Positions 1-5,922 of a stretch of DNA of 6,097 nucleotides are shown piece by piece. Within the stretch, counting starts at the first letter, position 1. The number at the start of each line of letters is the position of its first letter. The stretch covers positions 1 to 6,097 of the forward strand of contig JAAYTC010000090.1 in NCBI GenBank assembly GCA_012518155.1, written 5' to 3'. Under the pieces are notes generated by a model, which was not told where the DNA came from, did no database searches, and was given only the letters and a program-made list of their open reading frames with translations. Made by a program: the position numbers and the translations under genes. This DNA is from Bacteroidales bacterium. GTDB lineage: Bacteria; Bacteroidota; Bacteroidia; Bacteroidales; Dysgonomonadaceae.

Positions 1-392
1 AATCCGTAGAGCCTGAATTTTTCTCTCGTCAGATAATTATAGGTTCCCTCCGCGGCAAAGGTCAAATACCTTGTAGAATACTCACCCGAGGATGTTCCAC
101 TCCGAACCGCGTCGGCAGTAGTCTGCAAGATGGAAACCGTGGCTCCAACCGACATTCGCTCCGTGGGGTAATAGGCATAACCGGCCCTGAATTCACCCAT
201 CGATCGCTTGTTCTCTAAGTCGGAATCCCCACCTGCCAAGCCGGTTATCATATCTTTTGCCACCGTGAAAAACAGGTCGGCTATATGGTTGGAGGAGGGG
301 GCACCAAACCCCACGCTCACTTGATGTTGTTGGGCATGGGCATAAGAAAAGGTGCCCATTAGCAGCATCGCCGCGAACAAGATTTTCTTCAT
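1..392 (-). CDS. Secreted protein, probable outer-membrane beta-barrel (N-terminal 130 residues; runs off the window)
   Basis: The reading frame opens at an ATG (392-390) and stays open to the left edge, so the C-terminus is missing. Residues 1-20 form a clear signal peptide: two lysines, a hydrophobic core (ILFAAMLLMGTF) and an AHA cleavage site before QQ, so the mature protein leaves the cytoplasm. The mature part shows alternating polar/hydrophobic stretches with many aromatic and glycine residues and short turns, for example FRAGYAYYPTERMSVGATV (about 68-86) and RYLTFAAEGTYNYL (about 108-121). These look like transmembrane beta-hairpins of a small outer-membrane barrel. A short helix-like segment (IADLFFTVAKDMITGL, about 37-52) precedes them. 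No specific family is recognised; the barrel call is inferred from pattern only. The gene lies 145 bp downstream of the beta-helix gene on the same strand. No clear terminator separates them, so co-transcription is possible, although a promoter-like sequence lies just upstream. Confidence 0.72.
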   Translation of the reverse strand, partial: MKKILFAAMLLMGTFSYAHAQQHQVSVGFGAPSSNHIADLFFTVAKDMITGLAGGDSDLENKRSMGEFRAGYAYYPTERMSVGATVSILQTTADAVRSGTSSGEYSTRYLTFAAEGTYNYLTREKFRLYG

Positions 393-411
393 AGCTGTGA
401 TCTTTAATGAA

Positions 412-443
412 TAAATATAACTACCCGCGCACTTTTTAACTAA
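412..443 (-). promoter_or_regulatory. Possible Bacteroidota-type promoter for the barrel gene
   Basis: Read on the minus strand, TTAG (443-440) is followed after 20 nt by TATATTTA (419-412). This matches 7 of 8 positions of the -7 consensus TAnnTTTG and 3 of 4 of the -33 TTTG. Transcription would start only about 10-15 nt before the ATG at 392, which is short. The rest of the 393-537 gap shows no other convincing signal. AT-rich sequence can produce such matches by chance. Confidence 0.35.
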
Positions 444-537
444 GTTTGGCAGTGCACATCTCTCTGAACGGTCACAGGCCTATATTGTTCATTAAGTTAC
501 CAAGGTTAAACATTTTAACAAAAACAGCTGCAGGGCT

Positions 538-2124
538 TCAATGAATGGTCACATCTTTAAACATAAACTGGTTATCGCTAACTCTCAATGGCCTACCACT
601 GGAAGTGGTTATATTTTTTAAAATCACTTCCTTGGTTACAATATAGGGATACTTCTCCACATGGGTGTCGTCTGTCCTTTCTCGGTTGAAATTTGAGAAG
701 ATAGCGGCTCCCTCGTATTGAGCAGGGTGATCTGTATCCTCTATTCGAAGGCCATCTATCGTGATTCGTGCCGGCATATGGCATCTGTATCCAAAATCGT
801 GTTGACCGGAATTGTACCCGCCTATTAAACTTACATTGCCACTCGCGATGCCAGTCGGGACAAAAACACAATCACGGATCACGAATTCACCTTGCCATGT
901 ACTCCCGTAATCGGAACGCAGGTTAATAAATGTTCTACTGGTAACGGTGCTGTTCTCCACGATAAACAGGCCGGAACCTATCGCGTTTATCCCTTGATGT
1001 CCCAGCGTAGAATTACGTATGGTCGCGTTCGCCACCCCCATATGGGCATCGAAACGAGAAAAAGTGCAATTATCATACACCAGGTTTTTACAGTAATTGG
1101 AACCCATGATGCCCCAGTAAGCACGATCATGAATATCGTTCGTTTGTCGACAGTTTTCAAACGTGATATTCAGTGCTCGATTCACCGAAATATCATAGCT
1201 CCCCATGGAGACCGGTACCCCGGCAGAGCCGATGGTCTGGTACATTTTCCTACCCGTGAGAAGCGTGTTCTTTACCGTTATATTCGCACTGTTGCTGATA
1301 TTGATAAATCCACCGTACGGTGCTCCGGTCTCTCCTTCACCGGCAACGTGGTGCTCCAGTCCATCAATAACAACGTTCGAGCGTCGAATGGCTATACCTC
1401 GACTATAATAGGTGTATCTTGATTCCGCCTGATTAGCGATGGTAGTAAAGTGCCCCCCGGTAATGGTAAGCGGTATTTCATCGATGGGAAGAAAAGTAAT
1501 CTCCGTGATCCGGTCAAAATCCCATATGATGGGCGTATTCTTGTCTATCTCTCCTTTTTTATTTACAACAAAAATATCGGTTTGATGAGATCCTTTATTC
1601 TGATTGGGCCCGTAACGTATATAGCGGCGGACATTGGAATCGATAACGGTTATTAAACCGGCTCCCGGCAGAGTCGCGTCGATCTTCTTTTGCCCTTTTC
1701 GTAGCGTGGTAACCCCTTCGAGCGAGGCGGACTGTAGCGTTGAATTTACAGAAAAGACGGGGGCATTCCGATTTTCAACCTCTCTATCATCAATAATAAA
1801 AGCGGCATTGCCGAAATCGGTATTCGTTTGGATATCTACCGGGCGATCTTTCCCCCCGATATAATAGACGGCATCTCGGTCGGCCTTCACGGTTAGCCCG
1901 TGCTCGTTGGCAAAAGCGTGGGTAGCAGCTATGGCATCGATATCATCGGTTTTCCCATCCCCTTTTGCCTCAAAATCGCTATAACTGACCCATCCCCGGG
2001 AAGTAAAGTCAGAGACTCCCGGACGATCAATCTTACCATGCACGTACGTGTTTGCGTCCGCGCATATACTCGTATTATTGAAAAGAAAAAATATAAAAAG
2101 AAAAAGAGAAGAGAATGTTCTCAT
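538..2124 (-). CDS. Secreted right-handed parallel beta-helix protein, pectate-lyase-3 / GH28-like, substrate unknown
   Basis: This is a 528-residue protein when started at the ATG at 2124-2122. The frame is open 39 codons further upstream, to an ATG at 2241. The 2124 start is preferred because it places a typical signal peptide first: MRT, a long hydrophobic core (FLFIFFLF) and an ADA cleavage site at residues 22-24. The upstream extension also runs through a non-coding repeat. The mature N-terminus carries WVSYSDFEAKGDGKTDDIDA (45-64), the usual opening of Pectate_lyase_3-type beta-helix enzymes (an aromatic, then A-K/R-GDGKTDD). From about 245 to 460 there are repeated coil units of the type N-hydrophobic-T-hydrophobic-x-N/D-C/T (NVVIDGL, NITVKNT, NITFENC, NLVYDNC, NATIRNS, LFIVENS, ARITIDGL), the signature of a right-handed parallel beta-helix. 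A charged, aromatic-rich stretch (DIHDRAYWG, 330-338, and FDAHMGV, 358-364) is the best candidate active-site face. It probably acts on a polysaccharide in the periplasm or outside the cell. No SusC/SusD or other carbohydrate-utilisation gene is visible, and lyase versus hydrolase cannot be decided. Confidence 0.85.
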   Translation of the reverse strand: MRTFSSLFLFIFFLFNNTSICADANTYVHGKIDRPGVSDFTSRGWVSYSDFEAKGDGKTDDIDAIAATHAFANEHGLTVKADRDAVYYIGGKDRPVDIQTNTDFGNAAFIIDDREVENRNAPVFSVNSTLQSASLEGVTTLRKGQKKIDATLPGAGLITVIDSNVRRYIRYGPNQNKGSHQTDIFVVNKKGEIDKNTPIIWDFDRITEITFLPIDEIPLTITGGHFTTIANQAESRYTYYSRGIAIRRSNVVIDGLEHHVAGEGETGAPYGGFINISNSANITVKNTLLTGRKMYQTIGSAGVPVSMGSYDISVNRALNITFENCRQTNDIHDRAYWGIMGSNYCKNLVYDNCTFSRFDAHMGVANATIRNSTLGHQGINAIGSGLFIVENSTVTSRTFINLRSDYGSTWQGEFVIRDCVFVPTGIASGNVSLIGGYNSGQHDFGYRCHMPARITIDGLRIEDTDHPAQYEGAAIFSNFNRERTDDTHVEKYPYIVTKEVILKNITTSSGRPLRVSDNQFMFKDVTIH

Positions 2125-2201
2125 AATAATCTTGCTTCGGTTTAAAAAAATGATGAAGTTTTCATTTGTCTCTTTCGAATGCATCAGAAGCACTTGCAGC
2201 G

Positions 2202-2231
2202 TGGTAGCATTAAACTGGTAAGATAAGCAAA
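2202..2231. repeat. 30-bp imperfect direct repeat, copy A
   Basis: This 30-bp unit starts TGGTAGCATTAAACTG and ends TAAGCAAA. It matches 28 of 30 positions of the copy at 2265-2294, 63 bp away start to start. The only differences are two transitions: this copy has GGTAAGATAAGC where the other has GATAAGGTAAGC, so the pentamers GGTAA and GATAA appear in swapped order. It lies 78 bp upstream of the chosen start of the beta-helix gene, inside its likely leader or promoter region. Confidence 0.85.
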
Positions 2232-2264
2232 GCCCCCGCACCAGCCTCGATTGATTCGATTACT

Positions 2265-2294
2265 TGGTAGCATTAAACTGATAAGGTAAGCAAA
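2265..2294. repeat. 30-bp imperfect direct repeat, copy B
   Basis: This is the second copy of the unit at 2202-2231, in the same orientation with two substitutions. Its right end (AAA, 2292-2294) overlaps the first bases of the terminator stem of mdh, so on the minus strand the repeat begins in the terminator's T-tract. The 33 bp between the copies (2232-2264) is not repeated. Confidence 0.85.
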
Positions 2295-2320
2295 AGGCCG
2301 ACCCAGAGAGTCGGCCTTTT
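2292..2320 (-). terminator. Intrinsic terminator of mdh (possibly bidirectional)
   Basis: A perfect 11-bp stem (AAAAGGCCGAC at 2292-2302 paired with GTCGGCCTTTT at 2310-2320) encloses a 7-nt loop. It begins 22 bp beyond the mdh stop codon. On the minus strand a G+C-rich stem ends in TTTT, the layout of a rho-independent terminator. The plus strand also has a T-run after the stem (five T, 2317-2321), so it could act both ways, but no plus-strand gene is seen to its left. Confidence 0.92.
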
Positions 2321-2342
2321 TATTTACAATAACTCTTACTGA

Positions 2343-3341
2343 TTACAAGTTAGGATTCACGCTATTCCACTGATCAACGGAAGGTATAATACCCATCTCG
2401 ATCACTTCGTCGCGAAGTTTTACCAAGTGGCCGTAGCTCTGTTTCAACTCGGCAATTTCCTCGTCGGTTCCCTTGAGTTCACCGTACGATGCCCCGTTCT
2501 TGTCGAGCGTGGTCTCCATCGCCATCATGATGTGCTCGAATCCTTGGCTGTTCACGTAGCAGCCGGAAGGCCAGCGGAACGCGTCGCCACCCATCGCGGC
2601 ACGAATCATCTCCACTGAAGTATAAGACGGGCTCTGGAATGAAGAGCGGCCGCGTAATTTGATGATATTGGCACCTCCCTTGGTTACACGCGCTTTTAGG
2701 TCGGCCCACGCCTCGTTGGTCAGCTTGTCAGTTCCGATCAGGTCGGTCAGCAGGGTGCCATCCACTTTAGCAGTAGAAGCAAAAACAGCCATCTGCTCAC
2801 CGTGTCCGCCATACGTGCGGGCACCGGTCACCTTGCTTTGTTCAACCCCGAAATGTTTTGCCAGTTCACTTTGCAAGCGGGTGCTGTCAAGGGCAGCCAA
2901 AGTGGTTACCTGGGAAGGTTTCAACCCGGAGTAAATCAGCGCTACCAGGCCGGTGATATCAGCCGGGTTAAAAATAACGGTGAGATGCTGCAAGTCGGGG
3001 CAGTAAGATTTTATATCTTTCCCCAGCTGGGCAGCGATCTCGGCGTTGCCCTTCAGCAGGTCTTCGCGCGTCATGCCATCCTTGCGGGGTGCCCCCCCGG
3101 AAGAGATCATGTATTTGGAACCGGTGAAAGCCTCTTTCACATCAGTGGAGTATGTGAAGTTTACTCCCTCGAAACCGCAGTGACGCATCTCTTCCACCAC
3201 TCCTTCAAGACCCAATGCAAATGGGTCGTAAAGACAAATATTGGGTGTCAAACGCATCATGGCAGCGGTTTGAGCCATGTTGGAACCGATCATACCGGCA
3301 GCTCCTACAATAGTTAATTTCTCGTTCGTTAAAAAACTCAT
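2343..3341 (-). CDS. mdh: Malate dehydrogenase (NAD-dependent, Bacteroidota type)
   Basis: This 332-residue cytoplasmic enzyme interconverts malate and oxaloacetate with NAD(H). In many anaerobic Bacteroidota it works mainly in the reductive direction toward fumarate, succinate and propionate. The Rossmann dinucleotide loop GAAGMIG has its glycines at 13, 16 and 19. D39, at the end of the second strand, fits NAD rather than NADP preference. The mobile substrate loop APRKDGMTRED gives R86 and R92. N125 lies in FNPADIT, and D152 and R155 lie in LDSTRL. The catalytic histidine is H180 in YGGHGEQM. These are the full set of catalytic and substrate-binding positions of the lactate/malate dehydrogenase superfamily. 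The arginine at 86, rather than the glutamine typical of lactate dehydrogenases, supports malate. The length is near the family norm with a modest C-terminal extension. The start at 3341 puts the Rossmann fold right at the N-terminus. No Shine-Dalgarno sequence is visible, which is normal for the phylum. hppA lies 110 bp upstream on the same strand. Confidence 0.96.
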   Translation of the reverse strand: MSFLTNEKLTIVGAAGMIGSNMAQTAAMMRLTPNICLYDPFALGLEGVVEEMRHCGFEGVNFTYSTDVKEAFTGSKYMISSGGAPRKDGMTREDLLKGNAEIAAQLGKDIKSYCPDLQHLTVIFNPADITGLVALIYSGLKPSQVTTLAALDSTRLQSELAKHFGVEQSKVTGARTYGGHGEQMAVFASTAKVDGTLLTDLIGTDKLTNEAWADLKARVTKGGANIIKLRGRSSFQSPSYTSVEMIRAAMGGDAFRWPSGCYVNSQGFEHIMMAMETTLDKNGASYGELKGTDEEIAELKQSYGHLVKLRDEVIEMGIIPSVDQWNSVNPNL

Positions 3342-3385
3342 AGTTGGATGTTATTTTGAATTAATTGACTCCTAATTTGAGGCAT

Positions 3386-3393
3386 CAAATATA
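3386..3393 (-). promoter_or_regulatory. Candidate -7 element of the mdh promoter
   Basis: On the minus strand this reads TATATTTG, a perfect TAnnTTTG match, about 45 nt before the mdh ATG. No TTTG is found at the expected 19-21 nt upstream spacing, so only half of the promoter is supported. It suggests mdh can be transcribed independently of hppA. Confidence 0.55.
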
Positions 3394-3401
3394 CAAAATC
3401 T

Positions 3402-3426
3402 AATCGGAAACCTCCGTAGGTCGATT
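3402..3426 (-). terminator. Weak hairpin between hppA and mdh, possible terminator or attenuator
   Basis: On the minus strand, AATCGACCT pairs with AGGT and CGATT, with a 4-nt loop (ACGG) and a 3-nt bulge (TTC) on the 3' arm. It starts 25 bp past the hppA stop codon and is followed by AGATTTTG, a short interrupted T-run. It sits immediately upstream of the mdh -7 element. It is less stable than the terminator after mdh, so read-through into mdh is plausible. Confidence 0.4.
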
Positions 3427-3451
3427 GATAATAATCACTAAAAGAAACCAA

Positions 3452-5653
3452 TTACAACAGGCTCCAGGAGACGGTAAGGCCGGCCATCACGATCGCGACC
3501 ATGCTCATCAGCTTGATCAGGATATTCAGCGACGGGCCGGAGGTATCTTTAAACGGATCACCCACGGTGTCGCCCACCACGGTGGCCTTGTGCGCCTCGC
3601 TCCCTTTACCTCCCAAATGTCCTTCCTCCACGTATTTTTTCGCGTTGTCCCAAGCGCCCCCGGAATTAGCCATGAAGATCGCCAGCACGAAACCGGATCC
3701 TAAGCCACCCGCCAACAGCCCCATCACGCCAGCCACGCCCAACAGCAGCCCCGTGACCACCGGCGCGATGATCGCAAAGAGCGACGGCAATAACATCTCT
3801 CGTTGCGCGCCCTTGGTGGAAATCTCCACGCAACGGGCGTAATCGGGCGTCTCCTCGCCGGTAAGGATTCCCTTTATCTCTCGGAATTGGCGGCGCACCT
3901 CGTCTACCATCTTCTGCGCGGCCCTACCCACGGCGTTCATGGTGAGGCCGCAGAACAGGAACGCCATCATCGACCCGAGGAAGATGCCGGCCAATACCTT
4001 TGGGTTCATGAGCGTCACCTGAAAATAATCCATGAAGTCCACGAAACTGGCTTTCGCCACCTCTACCGTTTCCCCGTTAGCCAACTCCAACAGGTCATCT
4101 CCCAGGCGCAGCATCCCGATCCGTATCTCTTCCATGTAGGACGCGAGCAACGCCAATCCGGTAAGCGCTGCCGAGCCAATGGCAAAACCCTTTCCGGTGG
4201 CGGCGGTGGTATTACCCAACGCGTCCAGCGCGTCGGTGCGCTTTCGCACTTCCGGCTCCAAACCACTCATCTCCGCGTTCCCCCCGGCATTATCGGCAAT
4301 GGGGCCGTACGCGTCGGTCGCCAGGGTGATGCCCAGCGTGGAGAGCATTCCCACCGCGGCGATGGCGATGCCATACAATCCCATGCTAAGGTTCCCCGCC
4401 GAGACCATATTCTGCACATCGAAGCGTATCGCGGAAAGGTAGGAGATCACGATGGCCAGCACGATGGTCAGCACCGGGATTGCCGTTGATATAAAGCCGG
4501 TCCCCATCCCGGAGATGATTACCGTGGCAGGCCCGGTTTGCGCGCTCGCGGCAATATTTTTGGTGGGTTTATAAGAGTGTGACGTGAAATATTCAGTGGC
4601 TTGGCCGATGATGATTCCTGCAAGCAGGCCGGCAATCACCGAGAAGGACAACCCCAGCCAGTTATTAAAGCCCAGCAAGTACAGGATGCCGAACGTGGAA
4701 CCGGCGATCAGGATCGCGCTCACGTTTACCCCGCGGTTCAGCGAGTCCATCAGTTGCTTCACCGACGCGTTCTCTTTGGTGCGCACCAAGAAGATGCCCA
4801 GGATAGAGAGGAACACACCGACGGCGGCAATGATCATGGGTGCGAAGACGGCATTCCGCTGCATCTCCGGATTCAGGATAAAAGCTGCCGCGCCCAGGGC
4901 AGCCGTGGACAGGATAGAGCCGCAATAGGATTCGTAGAGATCGGCTCCCATCCCCGCCACGTCACCCACGTTATCGCCCACGTTATCGGCAATGGTAGCG
5001 GGGTTGCGCGGATCGTCCTCCGGAATTCCTGCTTCTACTTTTCCCACCAAGTCGGCACCCACGTCGGCTGCCTTGGTGTAAATACCTCCCCCAACACGTG
5101 CAAACAATGCCTGCGTGGAAGCTCCCATACCAAACGTCAACATGGTGGTAGTGATCATCACCAATTTATGCCCCGCGTCCGCGTCCTCCACGAAATAGTC
5201 AAGCACGAGGTACCAGGCAGAGATATCGAGCAGGGCCAGCCCCACAACCACGAGTCCCATCACAGCCCCCGACCGAAAAGCAATTTGAAGGCCACTATTT
5301 AGGGATCGGCGTACAGCATTAGCCGTTCGAGCGGACGCGTAAGTAGCCGTTTTCATCCCAAAGAAACCAGCCAACGCGGAGAAAAAGCCACCCGTTAGAA
5401 AAGCAAAAGGAACCCAATTGTTTTGAAGACCGAAATAAGCCATGCCAGCAAAAAGAAACGCGAGGATAACAAACACCACGACTACTACTTTGTATTGCTG
5501 TTTAAGGTACGACATAGCCCCATCACGAACATATTGAGCAATGGTTTTCATTTTTTCGGTGCCCTCGCTCTCTTTCATCATTTTTTTAAAGAAGTAATAC
5601 GCGAAGATTAATGCTACAATCGAAGCAGCAGGTACAAGGTAGAAGTAATTCAT
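3452..5653 (-). CDS. hppA: K+-dependent membrane-bound pyrophosphatase, probably pumping Na+ and H+
   Basis: This 733-residue integral membrane protein has a sequence rich in long hydrophobic segments, consistent with the family's roughly 16 helices. It hydrolyses cytoplasmic pyrophosphate and moves cations outward across the inner membrane. The substrate and Mg2+ site is complete: D197, D201 and K205 (DVGADLVGK); DDPRNP (213-218); DNVGDNVGDVAGMGAD (223-238); D454/N455 in ADNAGGNAEMS; N663, D669, N670, K672 and K673 (NSGGAWDNAKK); and D695, D699, K702 and D703 (GDTVGDPFKD). A484 in GNTTAATGKG, with G487, marks the K+-requiring subfamily; the K+-independent one has lysine there. E241 (DLYESY) is the helix-6 glutamate linked to ion selectivity. 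T87, F91 and D143 resemble residues reported for the dual Na+,H+-pumping clade described from Bacteroides. Length is normal and no frame damage is seen. The first residues already form a transmembrane helix, supporting the start. It has its own promoter and lies upstream of mdh; the ROK gene diverges from it. Confidence 0.96.
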   Translation of the reverse strand: MNYFYLVPAASIVALIFAYYFFKKMMKESEGTEKMKTIAQYVRDGAMSYLKQQYKVVVVVFVILAFLFAGMAYFGLQNNWVPFAFLTGGFFSALAGFFGMKTATYASARTANAVRRSLNSGLQIAFRSGAVMGLVVVGLALLDISAWYLVLDYFVEDADAGHKLVMITTTMLTFGMGASTQALFARVGGGIYTKAADVGADLVGKVEAGIPEDDPRNPATIADNVGDNVGDVAGMGADLYESYCGSILSTAALGAAAFILNPEMQRNAVFAPMIIAAVGVFLSILGIFLVRTKENASVKQLMDSLNRGVNVSAILIAGSTFGILYLLGFNNWLGLSFSVIAGLLAGIIIGQATEYFTSHSYKPTKNIAASAQTGPATVIISGMGTGFISTAIPVLTIVLAIVISYLSAIRFDVQNMVSAGNLSMGLYGIAIAAVGMLSTLGITLATDAYGPIADNAGGNAEMSGLEPEVRKRTDALDALGNTTAATGKGFAIGSAALTGLALLASYMEEIRIGMLRLGDDLLELANGETVEVAKASFVDFMDYFQVTLMNPKVLAGIFLGSMMAFLFCGLTMNAVGRAAQKMVDEVRRQFREIKGILTGEETPDYARCVEISTKGAQREMLLPSLFAIIAPVVTGLLLGVAGVMGLLAGGLGSGFVLAIFMANSGGAWDNAKKYVEEGHLGGKGSEAHKATVVGDTVGDPFKDTSGPSLNILIKLMSMVAIVMAGLTVSWSLL

Positions 5654-5709
5654 ATCAATTCATTTTTTTGTTATTAGATTATTACAGATGTCGAATATAT
5701 CGAATTCTA

Positions 5710-5738
5710 CAAAGATATTAAAAAAAACAAAAAACAAA
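5710..5738 (-). promoter_or_regulatory. hppA promoter, Bacteroidota type
   Basis: On the minus strand, TATCTTTG (5717-5710) matches TAnnTTTG exactly. TTTG (5738-5735) lies 17 nt upstream, with further TTG trimers a few bases further out giving the more usual 19-21 nt spacing. The spacer is almost pure T on this strand. The predicted transcript starts about 50 nt before the hppA ATG at 5653. Confidence 0.65.
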
Positions 5739-5778
5739 CAACAATTCATACAATCATATTATCGCAAGGGGATAACTT

Positions 5779-5808
5779 TTTGATTCCTCAAAATATTTTG
5801 TAAGTTTG
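5779..5808 (+). promoter_or_regulatory. Upstream promoter candidate for the ROK gene
   Basis: TTTG (5779-5782) is followed after 18 nt by TAAGTTTG (5801-5808), matching both Bacteroidota promoter elements. Transcription would begin near 5815 and leave a leader of roughly 100 nt before the ATG at 5923. No other plus-strand gene starts in between. It is about 40 bp from the divergent hppA promoter. Confidence 0.55.
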
Positions 5809-5893
5809 TAATCTTATAGCAAAAAATTTAATTATTGCATCCATCACCCATCGAAAAAAACGCGATCCACGAGATTAACAATAGGGGACACGC

Positions 5894-5901
5894 TACTTTT
5901 G
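5894..5901 (+). promoter_or_regulatory. Proximal -7 element for the ROK gene
   Basis: TACTTTTG is an exact TAnnTTTG match 21 bp before the ATG. No TTTG or TTG lies at the expected distance upstream, so it is weaker evidence than the pair at 5779-5808. If used, the leader would be about 15 nt. Confidence 0.4.
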
Positions 5902-5922
5902 TTTTGATTTAATACACTCGCT

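Noticed and set aside
441..448. TAAGTTTG on the plus strand, an exact -7 match
   Set aside because: There is no TTTG at the right distance upstream and no plus-strand gene to drive; likely chance in AT-rich intergenic DNA.
892..1422. Plus-strand open frame (176 codons) opposite the beta-helix gene
   Set aside because: Antisense to a gene with a signal peptide and regular beta-helix coils; its translation shows no domain pattern.
2059..2067. Possible lipoprotein cysteine (C21) in the beta-helix signal peptide
   Set aside because: The preceding residues TSI do not fit a lipobox, whereas ADA just after it is a good signal peptidase I site.
2251..2263. Short repeated GATTGATTCGATT pattern between the repeat copies
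   Set aside because: Too short and imperfect to support an operator or recombination site by itself.
2802..3317. Plus-strand open frame (171 codons) opposite mdh
   Set aside because: Antisense to mdh, whose catalytic residues are all intact; no recognisable motif.
3803..4489. Plus-strand open frame (228 codons) opposite hppA
   Set aside because: Also an antisense shadow of hppA, with low-complexity His/Arg/Gly-rich translation and no promoter or start context.
4943..4993. Tandem-looking repeats of CCCACGTTATCG type
   Set aside because: They encode the repeated DNVGDNVGD metal/pyrophosphate-binding motif of hppA, so the repetition is explained by the protein.
4601..5302. Long plus-strand open frame (233 codons) opposite hppA
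   Set aside because: It lies wholly antisense to a complete, motif-verified hppA. Its translation is rich in His, Gln and Arg with no domain-like pattern, as expected from the reverse of GC-rich coding sequence.
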